From NCBI GenBank assembly GCA_019722365.1, contig JADFUC010001597.1, positions 22,768-86,767 on the forward strand: 64,000 nt of DNA, written 5' to 3'. How positions within the stretch are numbered: position 1 is the first letter of the stretch; each line of letters opens with the position of its first letter. Position numbers and translations under genes: made by a program. A model generated the notes under the pieces. It worked only from the letters and a program-made list of their open reading frames with translations. It was not told the DNA's origin and searched no databases. The DNA comes from Lithospermum erythrorhizon (lineage: Eukaryota > Streptophyta > Magnoliopsida > Boraginales > Boraginaceae). Of the stretch, positions 43,246 to 54,165 are shown piece by piece.

Positions 43246-45590
43246 GAGTAAATAATAGTCGATTCTTGAATATACTCCCTCTGACTTTTTTTAATTGTAA
43301 TTCTATATTACAAAGATTGATTTTAAATATTTATCATTCTATAGTTTCAATGAATTTTGTAGCCTAGTTTTTCTGTTATATCCCTATTAAATATTAAATG
43401 CAAATAGAGTACGATGATTAAATAAGTTAGTATTTATACAATCATTTGGTTAATTAAATTGGAGTTTAAATCTATTGTAATTATTAATCAACTTATAAAT
43501 GATTAAAACCACCACCAAACGTATTCAGATGAGTATTGCTGTTAAAGATATTTATTGGTGATTGAGTTTTGGTAAAATTCCATACAAGAGAGCCGAGATT
43601 CCGAGAAGTGGTCTAATCAAAGTGTAGACCCTGGAGAAACTAGGGCACTCGGATATATAGCTGGCATGAATTGGACCAAAAAGAATCTATCAATCAGTCA
43701 CTGTAAAATCTCATTCCATTGAGGAGTTTGTGTGCTCCCATCCCACGCACCACATAGAAACCTGCACATTGCACAAAGCAGCCCCTGAGAAAGAGAATTA
43801 AAATGTTGTTACTCTAAAAATATGTGTTTATAAAATCAATTATCAATTTTTTTTTTGGAAATAAATCAATTATCAATTGTTTAGTGTTAGAAGGTCTACG
43901 AGACTATATGCACTGAATGCATTCCAGCTATAGTTTGTCATATAGAGGAGTCTATATGTCCATCGGTCAAAGCTTATTTCAACCATCTAACTTTGACCAA
44001 TACTCATTTTTTGGAATAACACAAACTATTATTAGAAACGATCGCTTTAAAGTTGTAACTCGCTAGATAGATTTTATGATGCATAATGATGCCAAGATCA
44101 ATACAATAACTTTTTTTGAGAAATCCTATCTAGGTACAAAGAAGATTTAAACGACATTCTGGACATCGCTTATCATGCTTCTAAACGCACTTCCGATCAA
44201 GCTGAGACGCCTGACTCGGATTTCCATGTGTAGCTTTGGAGTTGACGTAGACTTGAAGACTTGATTCGCCTATTCGGGTCGACTTGCGCTGATTTGTGTC
44301 TCGACTAAGCGAAAGGATCCTCTGAGTCGGATTTGGATTTCATACACTGCTATACGATTCTGTCTAATCGATTACACACTCGGATGCTGAGACGGATAGA
44401 ATTGATCAAGCAGGATTCTAGACTGGATAGAAGACTCAATTTTGACTGGCCTGAATGATGTCAATACTGATCTCTTGGCCCCATGTATTTGGATCAAGTA
44501 GACTTAGACTTGATTTGCTATGTATTTATTGAAGGTCTTAGCAGCCTGATCTCAAGGCTACCAGACCGAATCCGTGTTTAGCGCCTATTCCTAATTTTCA
44601 AAGGCTTATCCGTTATATTGCCATAGATTGTAAAAAAGATGTCTAAGAAATTACTCAATGCTTCCCATTACCAGACAGGGACTATGCATCTTAAGTATCC
44701 TACCTATGATTTACTATGCGAATATTTATACTAATCATGTAGTTTATTTGATTTATGTAGTTTATTTTGATTTTATGAGATTTGAATGATCGATTCTCAT
44801 TAGTTTTGGGTCTTGATCCCAAATTATCAAGGCTTAGGCAAAGAATTCAACATTGTCCCTAATTCTAGCCTATTTTGGTCCAAATAAGATTTCATGTTTT
44901 TTACCTCGCTCTTCAATTAGGCTGAAGATTTGATGTTTTCTCCTAATAAGCAACAATACCGTAGGTTTTCACGAAGAAATATGATTTTATATAAAAGATT
45001 TCCACGTATTTATCCCATAATCACCTAGATTTTGGATCTAACCGTTGAATTTATGTAAGATTCGAGCTGGCTGATTTATGAAAATTTCTTTGTCCCTACC
45101 TGCGCAAAATAGGCGCTATTCCATGAATCAAGAAGGTTCCGATTCTTTTTAGGTCAACACATTTTCATATTAGCCCCGACGCTTTTGGAGTGTTTAAGTT
45201 TAAACCCGTTTTCTTTCTAGAATCTTTATTTAAGCCCCGAAGCCTTAACTCCCACTTCAGGCCAAATAGAAGATTTTATTGTCATAAATTTGGGGATTTT
45301 TCGAGCCCTAGCTTCAATACATTTAATTCGAGCTATTTTCTCGGCAACCCTTGCTTTATTTTAAATATGTGGTTAACTAATGATAAAAACCCTACTTCAC
45401 TTTTTAATTTAATTTCAATGGCTTACCCCGAACCCTTATCATTTCACACATGTTCGATTTTTTATTAGGTTCGTCAACTCTAATTGTCACGCCTAGCTCG
45501 TGAGATCAATTTTCTTTTAATCGATTTTCACCGATTAAAATAAATCTAGAATTTTATTAAATTTATTTAATAATCTTCATCTGCCTACAA
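43246..45590. other. Gene-poor stretch, likely old LTR fragments
   Basis: A lone Stowaway-type left terminus (TACTCCCTCTGACTTTTT) lies at 43273. 44100-44640 is rich in GACTTGA/GACTCGGAT words. 44810-45470 has GGGTCTTGATCCC and pyrimidine-rich parts resembling LTR leader DNA. No coding domain was found. Confidence 0.35.
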
Positions 45591-45596
45591 AAAGTA

Positions 45597-45850
45597 TTTG
45601 TTCCTCCGTCCCTAAAAGATTATCACATTATAACTTTGATATTTTAGCTAACTGACCGTAGATATTTTTTTGTCATTGTGTTTTATAATATTTATAAAAA
45701 TATATCAATAAAAAATGCATTTCAAATATTTTCATTGATATATTTTTTTTATTAAATATTATACAACACAAAAAAAAAATATTTATGATTGAAGTTTAAG
45801 TATTAAAAAATCAAAAAGTCAAATATGACCATCTTTTAAGGATGAAGGAG
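45597..45850. mobile_element. Stowaway MITE
   Basis: TTCCTCCGTCCCTAAAAGAT at the left pairs with ATCTTTTAAGGATGAAGGAG at the right, and the inner words AACTTTGA / TCAAATATG also pair. TA follows the right end. The length is about 254 bp. Confidence 0.75.
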
Positions 45851-46306
45851 TATTTCTTTCGATTGTTTAGTTATGCTGGACAAAAGCCTAATACTACTAT
45901 GAGAACTTACTGATTTAGTATTCGATGGGAGGGGCTTATCATACATACATAAACAACAAACAATCAATGGGATGGTCATAGTAGTAAAATAAATCTAAAG
46001 AACCAAATGAATTGATCTAATGGTAAAATGATAGGATTTAATTTAACAATATAAAGATTAGACACATGCTCATTTGTTGAATTGGGGGGACCATCTCATC
46101 ACTTAGTTTTCGATCAATATAGACAACAAAGAAAGACAAAGAAGTATCCAATATCTCAAGTGAAAGTGATGGTAAATTCAAGTAAAAAACATTTATATTG
46201 AGCTACTGATATAGGTAAATCTCGGTCACTCTATAAGACCTAACTTCGGTATCATGGGTGAAGAAAAAGAAAAGGCAATCGAAAACTACCAAAATTCTAT
46301 GTGTAC

Positions 46307-46640
46307 CACTACTAGAAAAACTATCAATTGTAAGTGGTTAATAAACTTGTTAAACTTAACAAAATTGCTATTAAAGATGGGTCTAATTTATATTTCCCAT
46401 TAATGACGACAGAGGAATTCTTGGTGATTGACAAGGGAGAGGAAGGGTGGTACTGAAAGATATAGATGGGAAGATACAGAATACCAAGGGGCACACTGGA
46501 TTCGGACAAATTGATGAAGGAAAGAAAAATATAACCATGAAGGTCACATTTTAAGAACAAATGATGTCACCAAAGGTGGCGTTTAAAAACCTAATTATTT
46601 TAGAGGTCACCATCGTGTCATTATTACACCGTTTTTAATC
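46307..46640 (+). mobile_element. CACTA-type transposon end
   Basis: CACTACTAGAAAAACT at 46307 is a typical En/Spm terminus. The following 330 bp hold degenerate subterminal-type sequence and a GATGTCACC/GAGGTCACC repeat near 46562 and 46603. No right terminus was found, and no transposase. Single-end evidence. Confidence 0.45.
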
Positions 46641-49300
46641 AATATGTATATATATACCTTCTAAAAATATAAATTAAGAAATGTTTTTTCATTTTTTTGT
46701 GAAAACTATAATACCCTCCAATAATTCTTGTAATTATATGACATTAATGCACAAATAGTTTTCAAAATTATATCAAGTTAAAATCTTTAGTACAATAAAT
46801 AATATCTATTCTTTACATTATAATATAAATAGAGAACATGCATACCTTGAATAAAAAATATTATGAGTTTATATGTTTTTTAAAATCTAAAGTCCATTTA
46901 AATATAATTTATAATGTTATTAGATATTTATATCAAAATATATTTGAAGTTAAACTACGAAGTTAGAAGTAATTTTGATATTTTTATGATAAAATGTATG
47001 ACATTATATACCGAGTATATCTTAGAAAAAGAACAATTATAACCATAAGTATAATATAATAATATTCAAATAAATATAAAATCTGTATAATTAATAGTTT
47101 TAAAAACTATTAGGTTTTAAATAAGTATTAAAATACATTTAATTATTTTGAAGTAATTAATTATAAAAATCATAGTTAAGAAGAATACAAATTAAATTCA
47201 TTAATTTTAAGTGTAAATAAAAGTTTAGATTATATTATTATTTAAGATGAATGAGAAGACAGTACTCATAACTTTAATTAGGACTCTTTATAATTTTTGG
47301 CACAAATAAATCACAATCCTTTTTTATTTTGGTTGTATATTTTACCATAGTTTCTTTGGAAGTATGTTATGCTATATTTTTATTATTAAGAAAAGGTACA
47401 ATGAGTTTATGTATTCTAACATCTTTATTCTATTCATAAATATTATAATATTATGCTATGAAAATCACATAGTATAAAATAAAATGTGATTATATTGTGA
47501 ACATATTCAAAACTAAAACTTGGATAAAAAATACTTCATTTTGATATTATAGAGTTTAAGTTAAAGATAAATGTCTACAATAATATATATTTTTGAAACA
47601 AAATGAGGAATAAGAGTAGTTCAATTGAAAAGTTTAGGAACTAATGTTACGTTGTCCTAACATCCTTCAACTAAAGTATTTGATACACTTTCTATAGATT
47701 ATTATCAGAAAAATACTAAATTTTGTCGAATGTATATACTACAAATGAAGTTAATTATAAAAACTTAATAATAATCAGAATTGAATAATTAAATATAGAT
47801 AATGAAATTTATGAATTTCACTTTAATGTACTAATAATAACTCGTTAATTTTTTTCTTTAAATCATAAGCTAAAGCTAAAGTCTCTTGGACATTATGATT
47901 CATTATTTCAAATTTTTGGAGATATACATAGCTCTCTCCCTTTCATTAGTTCTTCAATAATATAATATAACTTAGGAACCAATCTTCATAAGTTTCTCAC
48001 AAAATTGATGACATGACTGAAAAATAAAGGTAACGGGGAGGAAATCCAATGAAGTTAGTACGTGTCTATGTTTCAGGTTAGATTGCATCTTTTCTCTTTT
48101 GGTCAAATATTATTATTGGTTTGAAGATGTCAAAGTTACTAAATCAACGTATAGTAAATATCTTAATAATAAGTTTATTATATTTCTAAATTTTTTATTA
48201 TTTCATATTTTTTATCAATTATGAATAGAAGTAGAGCATGATGCTTCTTCGATTATAATGATGAAACTAATGATATTAGAGTCATTAATAATTAATTCTG
48301 AATAATAATATTTTCATATAACATAAAATTGGAGATTAACAAGAAAGGTTACTTAAGTGTGATGAAAATGGTACACACTTATTTGATTTTCTTATTTCAA
48401 TTATTTAATTTTTTTATTTCAATATAAAATAAATTATTTGAATAATTACATCTTTCTATATTATGTTTCTTTGATTGTTTCTTTATTATAAAGATAAAGA
48501 GATATGTTGATATTTTAATTATCTAAGATAATGAAACTAATGAAAGTGGTGTCTTGAATATCAATTAAAAAGAAAAATTATATTTTGGAGATATTATCAA
48601 TTAAGATATTGAATATTGCTTTCTCTTACATATGAAAGAAAATACATGAATTAAATAGAAGAATACTTTATTACCCATAGAAAAAGATATATTGATTCTT
48701 GTTTGTGATAGCAGACGGTGTCTTCCAAATAACTGAGTTGAGAATTATCGATATGTCTAAGCAAATATCTTTTAGTTTGATTAGGAATAATTATTGGTAA
48801 TGATATGTATGTTATTAGGTGTTGATAATTTGTAACGCTATTTAATTTTGTTTATATATCCTAAACACCGACATTATTTGGCCAATAAATTCAAGAAAAT
48901 CAATATTTGATGTTCTCCTAAAAAACGAAAATACTTCATAAAAAATGAATCTTTAATAATATAATTAATAATGATATGTCTGTGTATACTTATTTAGGCT
49001 ACAAATTATTCTTTTCTCTTACATTTAAATATAAGTAAGTGAATGAATTAGTAGATTACTTCATTACTTGTATTATGAATATACAAATGAGTATTGATTT
49101 TATATTTGTTAGAACTTCAATTACGTTTACTTAATTTTCACGCGCACGCACGTGAAGATATTATTAATACTTTATGAGATGTTACCACATTATATAATGA
49201 AATTAAATATGATTCATATATCATTTAGAACCTGTACTGGTCTGGACTGCTTTTCATTGAAAATAATGTACGAGTAACTGATTTAATGAGTGAATGAACG
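46641..49300. other. Long AT-rich stretch, nothing recognised
   Basis: About 2.6 kb of very AT-rich DNA without reading frames over about 60 codons, without long tandem repeats and without recognisable transposon ends. Confidence 0.5.
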
Positions 49301-49439
49301 TAAATCACGTATAGATGGGAATGGTTGTGCTATTATTGTTTGTGCAATGACAATGAATGGCAGCAAAGGCATGGTGACTTAGCGGATGAGCATCTGACTT
49401 CTTTTACACCATCTTCAAACATTCTGTATCACTTTTACA

Positions 49440-49950
49440 TATGTTGATACGCCAACGCAGGACGTTTCGCACGACAATTCATCACCACCGCGGAGATCCG
49501 AGACAGGTTCTCGCATGCGCCCCAGAGCCTACCCCATACACGCCAAGATAGCTGTGTAACCCCGCAACACCGAGGCACGACTCTGATTCAAAGAACAATT
49601 AATATCGCTGCCGCGGGACAACTTACGCCGATGCCAAGCAGGCCAAGACCGTAGCTGCGACTGAGCCCTCAGGCGCCTCCGTGACATCACTTTCACTTAT
49701 GACTACAGAACAATGGGAAACCATAACCATTATTGATAATGTTCGATCTTCTAGTAATCGTTTGCATGGTGAGTTAGTTCTCTAAATCGTCTTAAATTAT
49801 TGATACGGAAGCTTGTAATCATGTTACATGTAATATTTCCAATTTGTTTAACATAAGAAATGATAATTGCATTGTCGGACTTCCTAATGGCCACAAAATT
49901 GTTGGTAACAAAAAAGACAGTGTGATTAAAAGTAATGTAATATTTTGATT
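49440..49950 (+). pseudogene. Copia gag-end and protease relic, separate lineage
   Basis: The plus strand reads MTTEQWETITIIDN (from about 49698), the usual lead-in to copia protease. The protease itself follows: IIDTEACNHVTCNISNLFN (49797 onwards) and IVGLPNGHKIVGNKKDS. The active-site triplet is DTE instead of DTG. The 49440-49690 part is the damaged proline/arginine-rich gag end (SSPPRRSETGSRMRPRAYP). No RT or integrase follows. It differs from the DTGCGSHIC protease of copia elements 1 and 2, so it is another lineage. Confidence 0.75.
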
Positions 49951-49981
49951 ATTATAAAAGGCTTCCAACCGATAGTTCAGG

Positions 49982-50040
49982 AGGAGGCAAACGGCTACTC
50001 CCGCCACAAGTACACCCCAACCAAAACTAACATCACCAAA
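49982..50040 (-). pseudogene. Partial duplicate of the microprotein membrane segment
   Basis: The minus strand reads AFLVMLVLVGVYLWRE and stops. It is a near copy, 142 bp away, of AILVMLVLIGVYLWWD in the 59-residue frame at 50080-50259. It has no start codon of its own context. Confidence 0.6.
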
Positions 50041-50079
50041 AATGCTCGATTTTGCCTACTCTCTTTCCATAATCTTTGC

Positions 50080-50259
50080 CTACTCTCTTTCCTCTAACTC
50101 AACATCAACGTCGTCACCTTTTTTTCTCGATTTCTTATCCCACCACAAGTACACCCCAATCAAAACCAACATCACCAAAATTGCTGGACCAGTACCACTT
50201 AGTCCAAAAACCAAAGCTGCTAGATTTTTAATCAGTATGGTAGCAGTACTAGTAGCCAT
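50080..50259 (-). CDS. Predicted single-pass membrane microprotein, 59 residues
   Basis: The minus-strand frame begins MATSTATILIKNLAALVFGL, then SGTGPAILVMLVLIGVYLWW, and ends in a charged tail, DKKSRKKGDDVDVELEERE, then TAG. Layout: a short polar amino end, one strongly hydrophobic helix (about residues 24-40) after a Gly-rich turn, a positively charged stop-transfer KKSRKK, and an acidic end. This is a coherent type of small membrane protein. A TATATAAAG box lies 160 bp upstream. No family is recognised. It may be a real small gene or a leftover of a larger one; partial duplication at its 3-prime side argues for local rearrangement. The stop region is itself repeated (GCCTACTCTCTTTCC at 50054 and 50078). 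Confidence 0.5.
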   Translation of the reverse strand: MATSTATILIKNLAALVFGLSGTGPAILVMLVLIGVYLWWDKKSRKKGDDVDVELEERE

Positions 50260-50420
50260 TATGACCGAATGAATTTTTAATCATCCATACAAAACTATTA
50301 AGCAAATCGATTGAAGAGATTGCCTGCCATGGACGTTTCACCTACACGGGACCTTTCAAACGTTTCTCCTCAGGTCTTCATTACAACAAATGCTTTGAAT
50401 TTGAAAAGGCTCTCCTTCTC

Positions 50421-50430
50421 TTTATATACC
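50421..50430 (-). promoter_or_regulatory. TATA box upstream of the microprotein frame
   Basis: The minus strand reads GGTATATAAAGAG, a consensus plant TATA box, 160 bp before the ATG at 50259. Confidence 0.5.
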
Positions 50431-50509
50431 CACGGGAGGAAGCATGCATTTGGCCCTTCCTATCCGAGTTCTCGTTCCATTACACAGTTTCTTCTTATTC
50501 CACTTCTTT

Positions 50510-50680
50510 CAGGGCGGAGCCACGAACTAATTATAGGATGAGCCATATATAAAAGAAACATTAAGATTTAGACAAGGTGGGCCAAATAACGTAGATTTAC
50601 AAAATTTTAATGAAATATGTGACGTTTATGTATCATTTTTCTAACAAATTAAAGATAAAATTAACATTTGTAATCAAGGC
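50510..50680 (+). mobile_element. hAT-type transposon end
   Basis: CAGGGCGGAGCCACG at 50510 is close to the CAGGGGCGGAGCCA terminus common in plant hAT elements. No complementary right end was found, so this is a truncated or rearranged copy. Confidence 0.35.
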
Positions 50681-50689
50681 CGAGGCCTA

Positions 50690-51480
50690 CTTTGGCCCTT
50701 ACATAGCCCGCCCCCTCTTTCCACTCTTTCTTCGAAAGCACCTCTTCCCATAACGGCCCGTACTCAAGCCGGTATTCACGCTCTTTAGGTCCTCACCTCT
50801 CTGTAAGGCCGAGGCCTGGCCGGGGCAAAGATTGCATTCTCCTCCTCCGTCTCCTACGAGGCCCGGCTGCTCTCTCGGCCCCGGGTGGCGGCCCCAAAGG
50901 CATCGCTTACACTTCCTTCGCCCCTAGAGCAGACTGCTTACACTTCCTTTCTGCCTATCCTCGATCAGGGGGAAATGAAGAGGATCTCCTGCTGGCCTCG
51001 GCCCTAGGGCCGCTTCAAGAAGCTTTCCGGCTCGGGCCGCCAGGGAATTCGTTCTTCCCCGTTTCCATTTACCCTTATATGTTTCCTTTGCTCCATCTAA
51101 CCTTCCATTCTTCCGTCGTGATGCTTCTACTTTATGACCCTAAGTGGGATTTGCAATCGGCTCTTCACCAACAGATTTAGATTTGGACATGGAACTCGCT
51201 CCAAAGAACGTGTTTGTGTGAACACATCGGGAGAAGCAACTCTGTGAGGTCAGATTGCTGCGGGCTCCGCTAGCCATTTCCCTAGGGGAGCGGCCCCTAA
51301 ATAAGGACCCAGAAAGCCAGGAGTGAGCGACGAGTTCTTCAGTTGCCCGCGCCACTGTAGTGAGATGGATGACCTCCGACCAGCTTACAACAAGACAGCC
51401 CCTTCGCTGCCATCGTGTGGGCCGCCGTTTCCGCCGATTTTGTTCTCACTACTACGATCGGATCCCCCTAGCCTCCCGCT
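50690..51480. other. GC-rich, organelle-like segment (possible mitochondrial insertion)
   Basis: A sharp rise in G+C against the neighbouring DNA, with no retroelement domain. The word style on the minus strand (long purine-rich runs such as AAGAAAGAGTGGAAAGAGGG, GGAAATGGCTAGCGGAGC) recalls plant mitochondrial intergenic or ORF DNA. A 71-codon minus frame (51355-51140) starts MARATEELVAHSWLSGSLF. No mitochondrial gene is identified, so this is a suggestion only. Confidence 0.3.
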
Positions 51481-51539
51481 CTAGCGGAGTATTATGTGAG
51501 GCAAGCACTCCACTCGGTGGCCGGACACCAACCCCTTCT

Positions 51540-51900
51540 TCCCATTTATGCGATCGTCCCTATCCCTAGGCCTTAGATTTTTCCTTTTGTACTTTTCAAT
51601 TTTTGTAAACTTTTGTGTTCCCCTAGTGGAAGAATAAAAGTTTTTTCTTGATTTTACTGTCTTGTTCCATTTCCTTGTTCCTTTCTGCGTGCTTTTAGTT
51701 ATACTTTGTATTTTCGTACATACCTCTGCTCTCGCCTGGCTCATCGACCTTTTTGGTCGAGGATCTCAGCCATGGCGGCTGTGGGTTCTACCTAGAGTTT
51801 TGTATCCTTGTTTTTTCCTTTCCATGGGTCCTTTCCCATGCTTATATACCTTGAAAATTCGGATCCTACACAAGGTGGCGGATTGTACATAGGATAGCTC
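51540..51900 (+). repeat. LTR-like segment with polyadenylation context
   Basis: TTTTGTACTTTTCAATTTTTG followed by CCCTAGTGGAAGAATAAAAG resembles the R/U5 part of Tat-type gypsy LTRs on the plus strand. It lies next to the minus-strand Tat integrase relic but in the other orientation. Ends are not defined. Confidence 0.35.
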
Positions 51901-52133
51901 CCTCTACCCAGGGTCTCCTACTTGTTCAATACAAGAGGATTCAGTCCTCTGATTAGTCAGGTAGTAGAATATAATCAATATTAGATAGATTTTATCAATC
52001 CACTTTAAGGTCTACTCTCGGCAGCCTAGCTCAATTAATTTTCTAATCCATATAGAACTTTAATGGCACAAATAGTTTTAATCAATCAAGTCTTTAATTC
52101 TGAAATAATAAGAGAGGGCTTACACATAGTATT

Positions 52134-53943
52134 TTGAGTATAAGTGTTGGCCCCACAACCTCGCACTCGATTCTTCAAGGGTCGCTACCATACGTGACTG
52201 GTCCCACTATCCTCCGGATGATGTACGATCCCTCCCAAGGAGACTCCAACTTTCTGAGTTTTCCACGAGCGGATGCTTGTCTTGCTTTCAGGACTAGGTC
52301 ACCCACAAGGAAATTGCCTTGCACTGCACCTTCTTGTCAGAAAAGAATTATCTTTTTCTTGTATTTGGCTATTTTATCCATTACGGCATGTCTTTTCTCT
52401 TCCAACAAGTCTAGGTTGAGTCGCAAGCCCTGCTCATTAGCTAGCTCATCATAATATGTCACTCGAGCCATTTCCGCGTGAATCTCCACTGCAATGGCAC
52501 GGAGTCAGTAATCGGCCAAGGGGTTTTTTCGCGATCGGATTCGGGGTTGTCTGGAACGACTATAACACTGTCGGAAGCTCCTGATCCCAACTACCTCCCT
52601 CCTGTTGCAACCTTTTCTTCATGCCCTTGAAGGTTACCCGATTCATCACTTCTACTTAGTCATTTGCTTCGCGATAGACATCGAGGTCGTCTCGTGATAT
52701 ATCCACCTCCTCCGTACGTAACACTTCCACTTGGCCATTCGCTTGTGAATTAGTCCTGTCCGCGACTAGTACCCGGGCACTCAGTCCCTTGTGAAGATTT
52801 CTTTTATGAACTGACACCCGCTCCGATTCCCGCCTAGGGAGTAGGTTCACTCACCCATTCTGTGAAGGCAATACACGCCACTATGGCATAATCTCTGATC
52901 CAAAGTAGCTTAGGGAGATCCCCTACTATATCGACTCCACACTAGTAGAATGGGATGAGGCAGAGCATACTAACCATTTCGTGAGGAGGCAGATAGGGAA
53001 TGATTGCGTGTCTTTGGCATGAATCGCATCTCCTTACGTGGTCTCTGGAAAGATTTGTATATTGATGGCCATAATACTCCCATCTTAGATCTTCTAGGGG
53101 GTTTTGCATTGATAAGACTTTCACACATGCCCTCATGCACTTCCTCGAGCGCAACCAACCCTACTTCCCTTGTCACGCATCTGAGCAGCGGACTGAAGAT
53201 CTCGGTACAATATCCGTCCGTACTTTAATTCGATCATGTAATTTTGTTAGCCACCGTGAGGATCTCTCTCTCGGTAGGGTGCCGGTCCTCAAGAAGTCCA
53301 AGAAATCTTGATACCAAGGCTCCGGGGAACCCCCCTCACTCTCCGAAGCGTTGTTATTCATTACCTCCTTTGTCCGGAAGGCTTCATCTTCGACCTATTC
53401 GACCACCGTGGCCTCATGGAGTGTCTCAGATTCTTTGCCGAGCAAGCCGATAACTCTGTCATTGCTTCTCTAGGCACATGCTATATATGACAAGATCGGA
53501 AAAGTTTGGTGAGTTTCTAGACCCTTCTTAGGTATCCGACCAACCTTTCTCTAGTCTCATCAATTTTAAACTCGCCTTCATTACTGCCAACCAACCGAGA
53601 ATCCTTAAACGGATGCTGCTTCACCCCCAAAGACAAGGCTTCATATCAAATTTTGTTGTTCATGGCCTTGAAGGTGAACCGTAGAGCATATTCTATCTTG
53701 TTGCCCTCCGGGGACCACAACAAAGATCCTGCCAACGAAATTTCGATTACTCTCACCATTCACGAGCAACCGCACCCTTCTCGAGGCATCTATCAGGTTG
53801 ATCAACTCGTGTGCCTCCTCAACCGGCCCATGGGTGCATTCAACAACGAAGTCCGCCAATGCTTGAGCCTTGATACTCGTCCGTGGCTCGTTCCTCAAAT
53901 CAAATGCAACGAGTTCTATGACCCACTTTGTTGGTGTTTCCAA
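52134..53943 (-). pseudogene. Tat-type gypsy RNase H and integrase relic
   Basis: The minus strand starts with TKWVIELVAFDLRNEPRTSI and KAQALADFVVECT (53943-53840), the junction before the second RNase H of Tat elements. LLVNGESNRNFVG follows at about 53750. Next is the link region to the integrase (53361-53173, PEPWYQDFLDFLRTGTLP). The zinc-binding domain is in two frames (VALEEVHEGMCESLINAK; HVRRCDSCQRHA, 53154-52970), then the late core TNSQANGQVEV (about 52745). The integrase tail reads KASVRSWKTQ-like pieces down to 52134. Stops and shifts abound. It is a different copy from the element at 7-15 kb, which lacks integrase. Confidence 0.8.
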
Positions 53944-53950
53944 TATATAA

Positions 53951-54165
53951 ATAATATTCTAACAATACTGTGGATATGAATCCCATGATCACTACCAGTT
54001 GTATAAACAATAATTAAGAGACAAAAAATTATGTACCGTTCTTCGGAAATAATTATCAGAATAACTGCAGCGGAATATTGTGACGAAGACCCCACGAGCA
54101 TCCAAAATAGAATGCCTCCAAGATTATCCACACCAACGAGCAAACAAGTCCATCCGGGAGTTTTA
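53951..54165 (-). repeat. LTR segment of the minus-strand copia element (left copy)
   Basis: Matches 58493-58708 in the same orientation (AATATTCTAACAATACT, TATGTACCGTTCTTCG, GCGGAATATTGT). It lies at the 3-prime side of the minus-strand copia pol relic, as expected for its 3-prime LTR. The LTR probably continues to about 55.8 kb, which is otherwise without recognisable features. Confidence 0.7.

Noticed and set aside
43273..43320. Stowaway-type left terminus CTCCCTCTGACTTTTT
   Set aside because: No right terminus within reach; not enough for an element call.
46030..46075. tRNA-like A-box text (TGATCTAATGGTAAAATGATAG)
   Set aside because: No B box or acceptor stem follows at the right distance, so neither a tRNA gene nor a SINE can be supported.
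52134..52454. 106-codon plus-strand frame
   Set aside because: Antisense of the Tat integrase tail on the minus strand.
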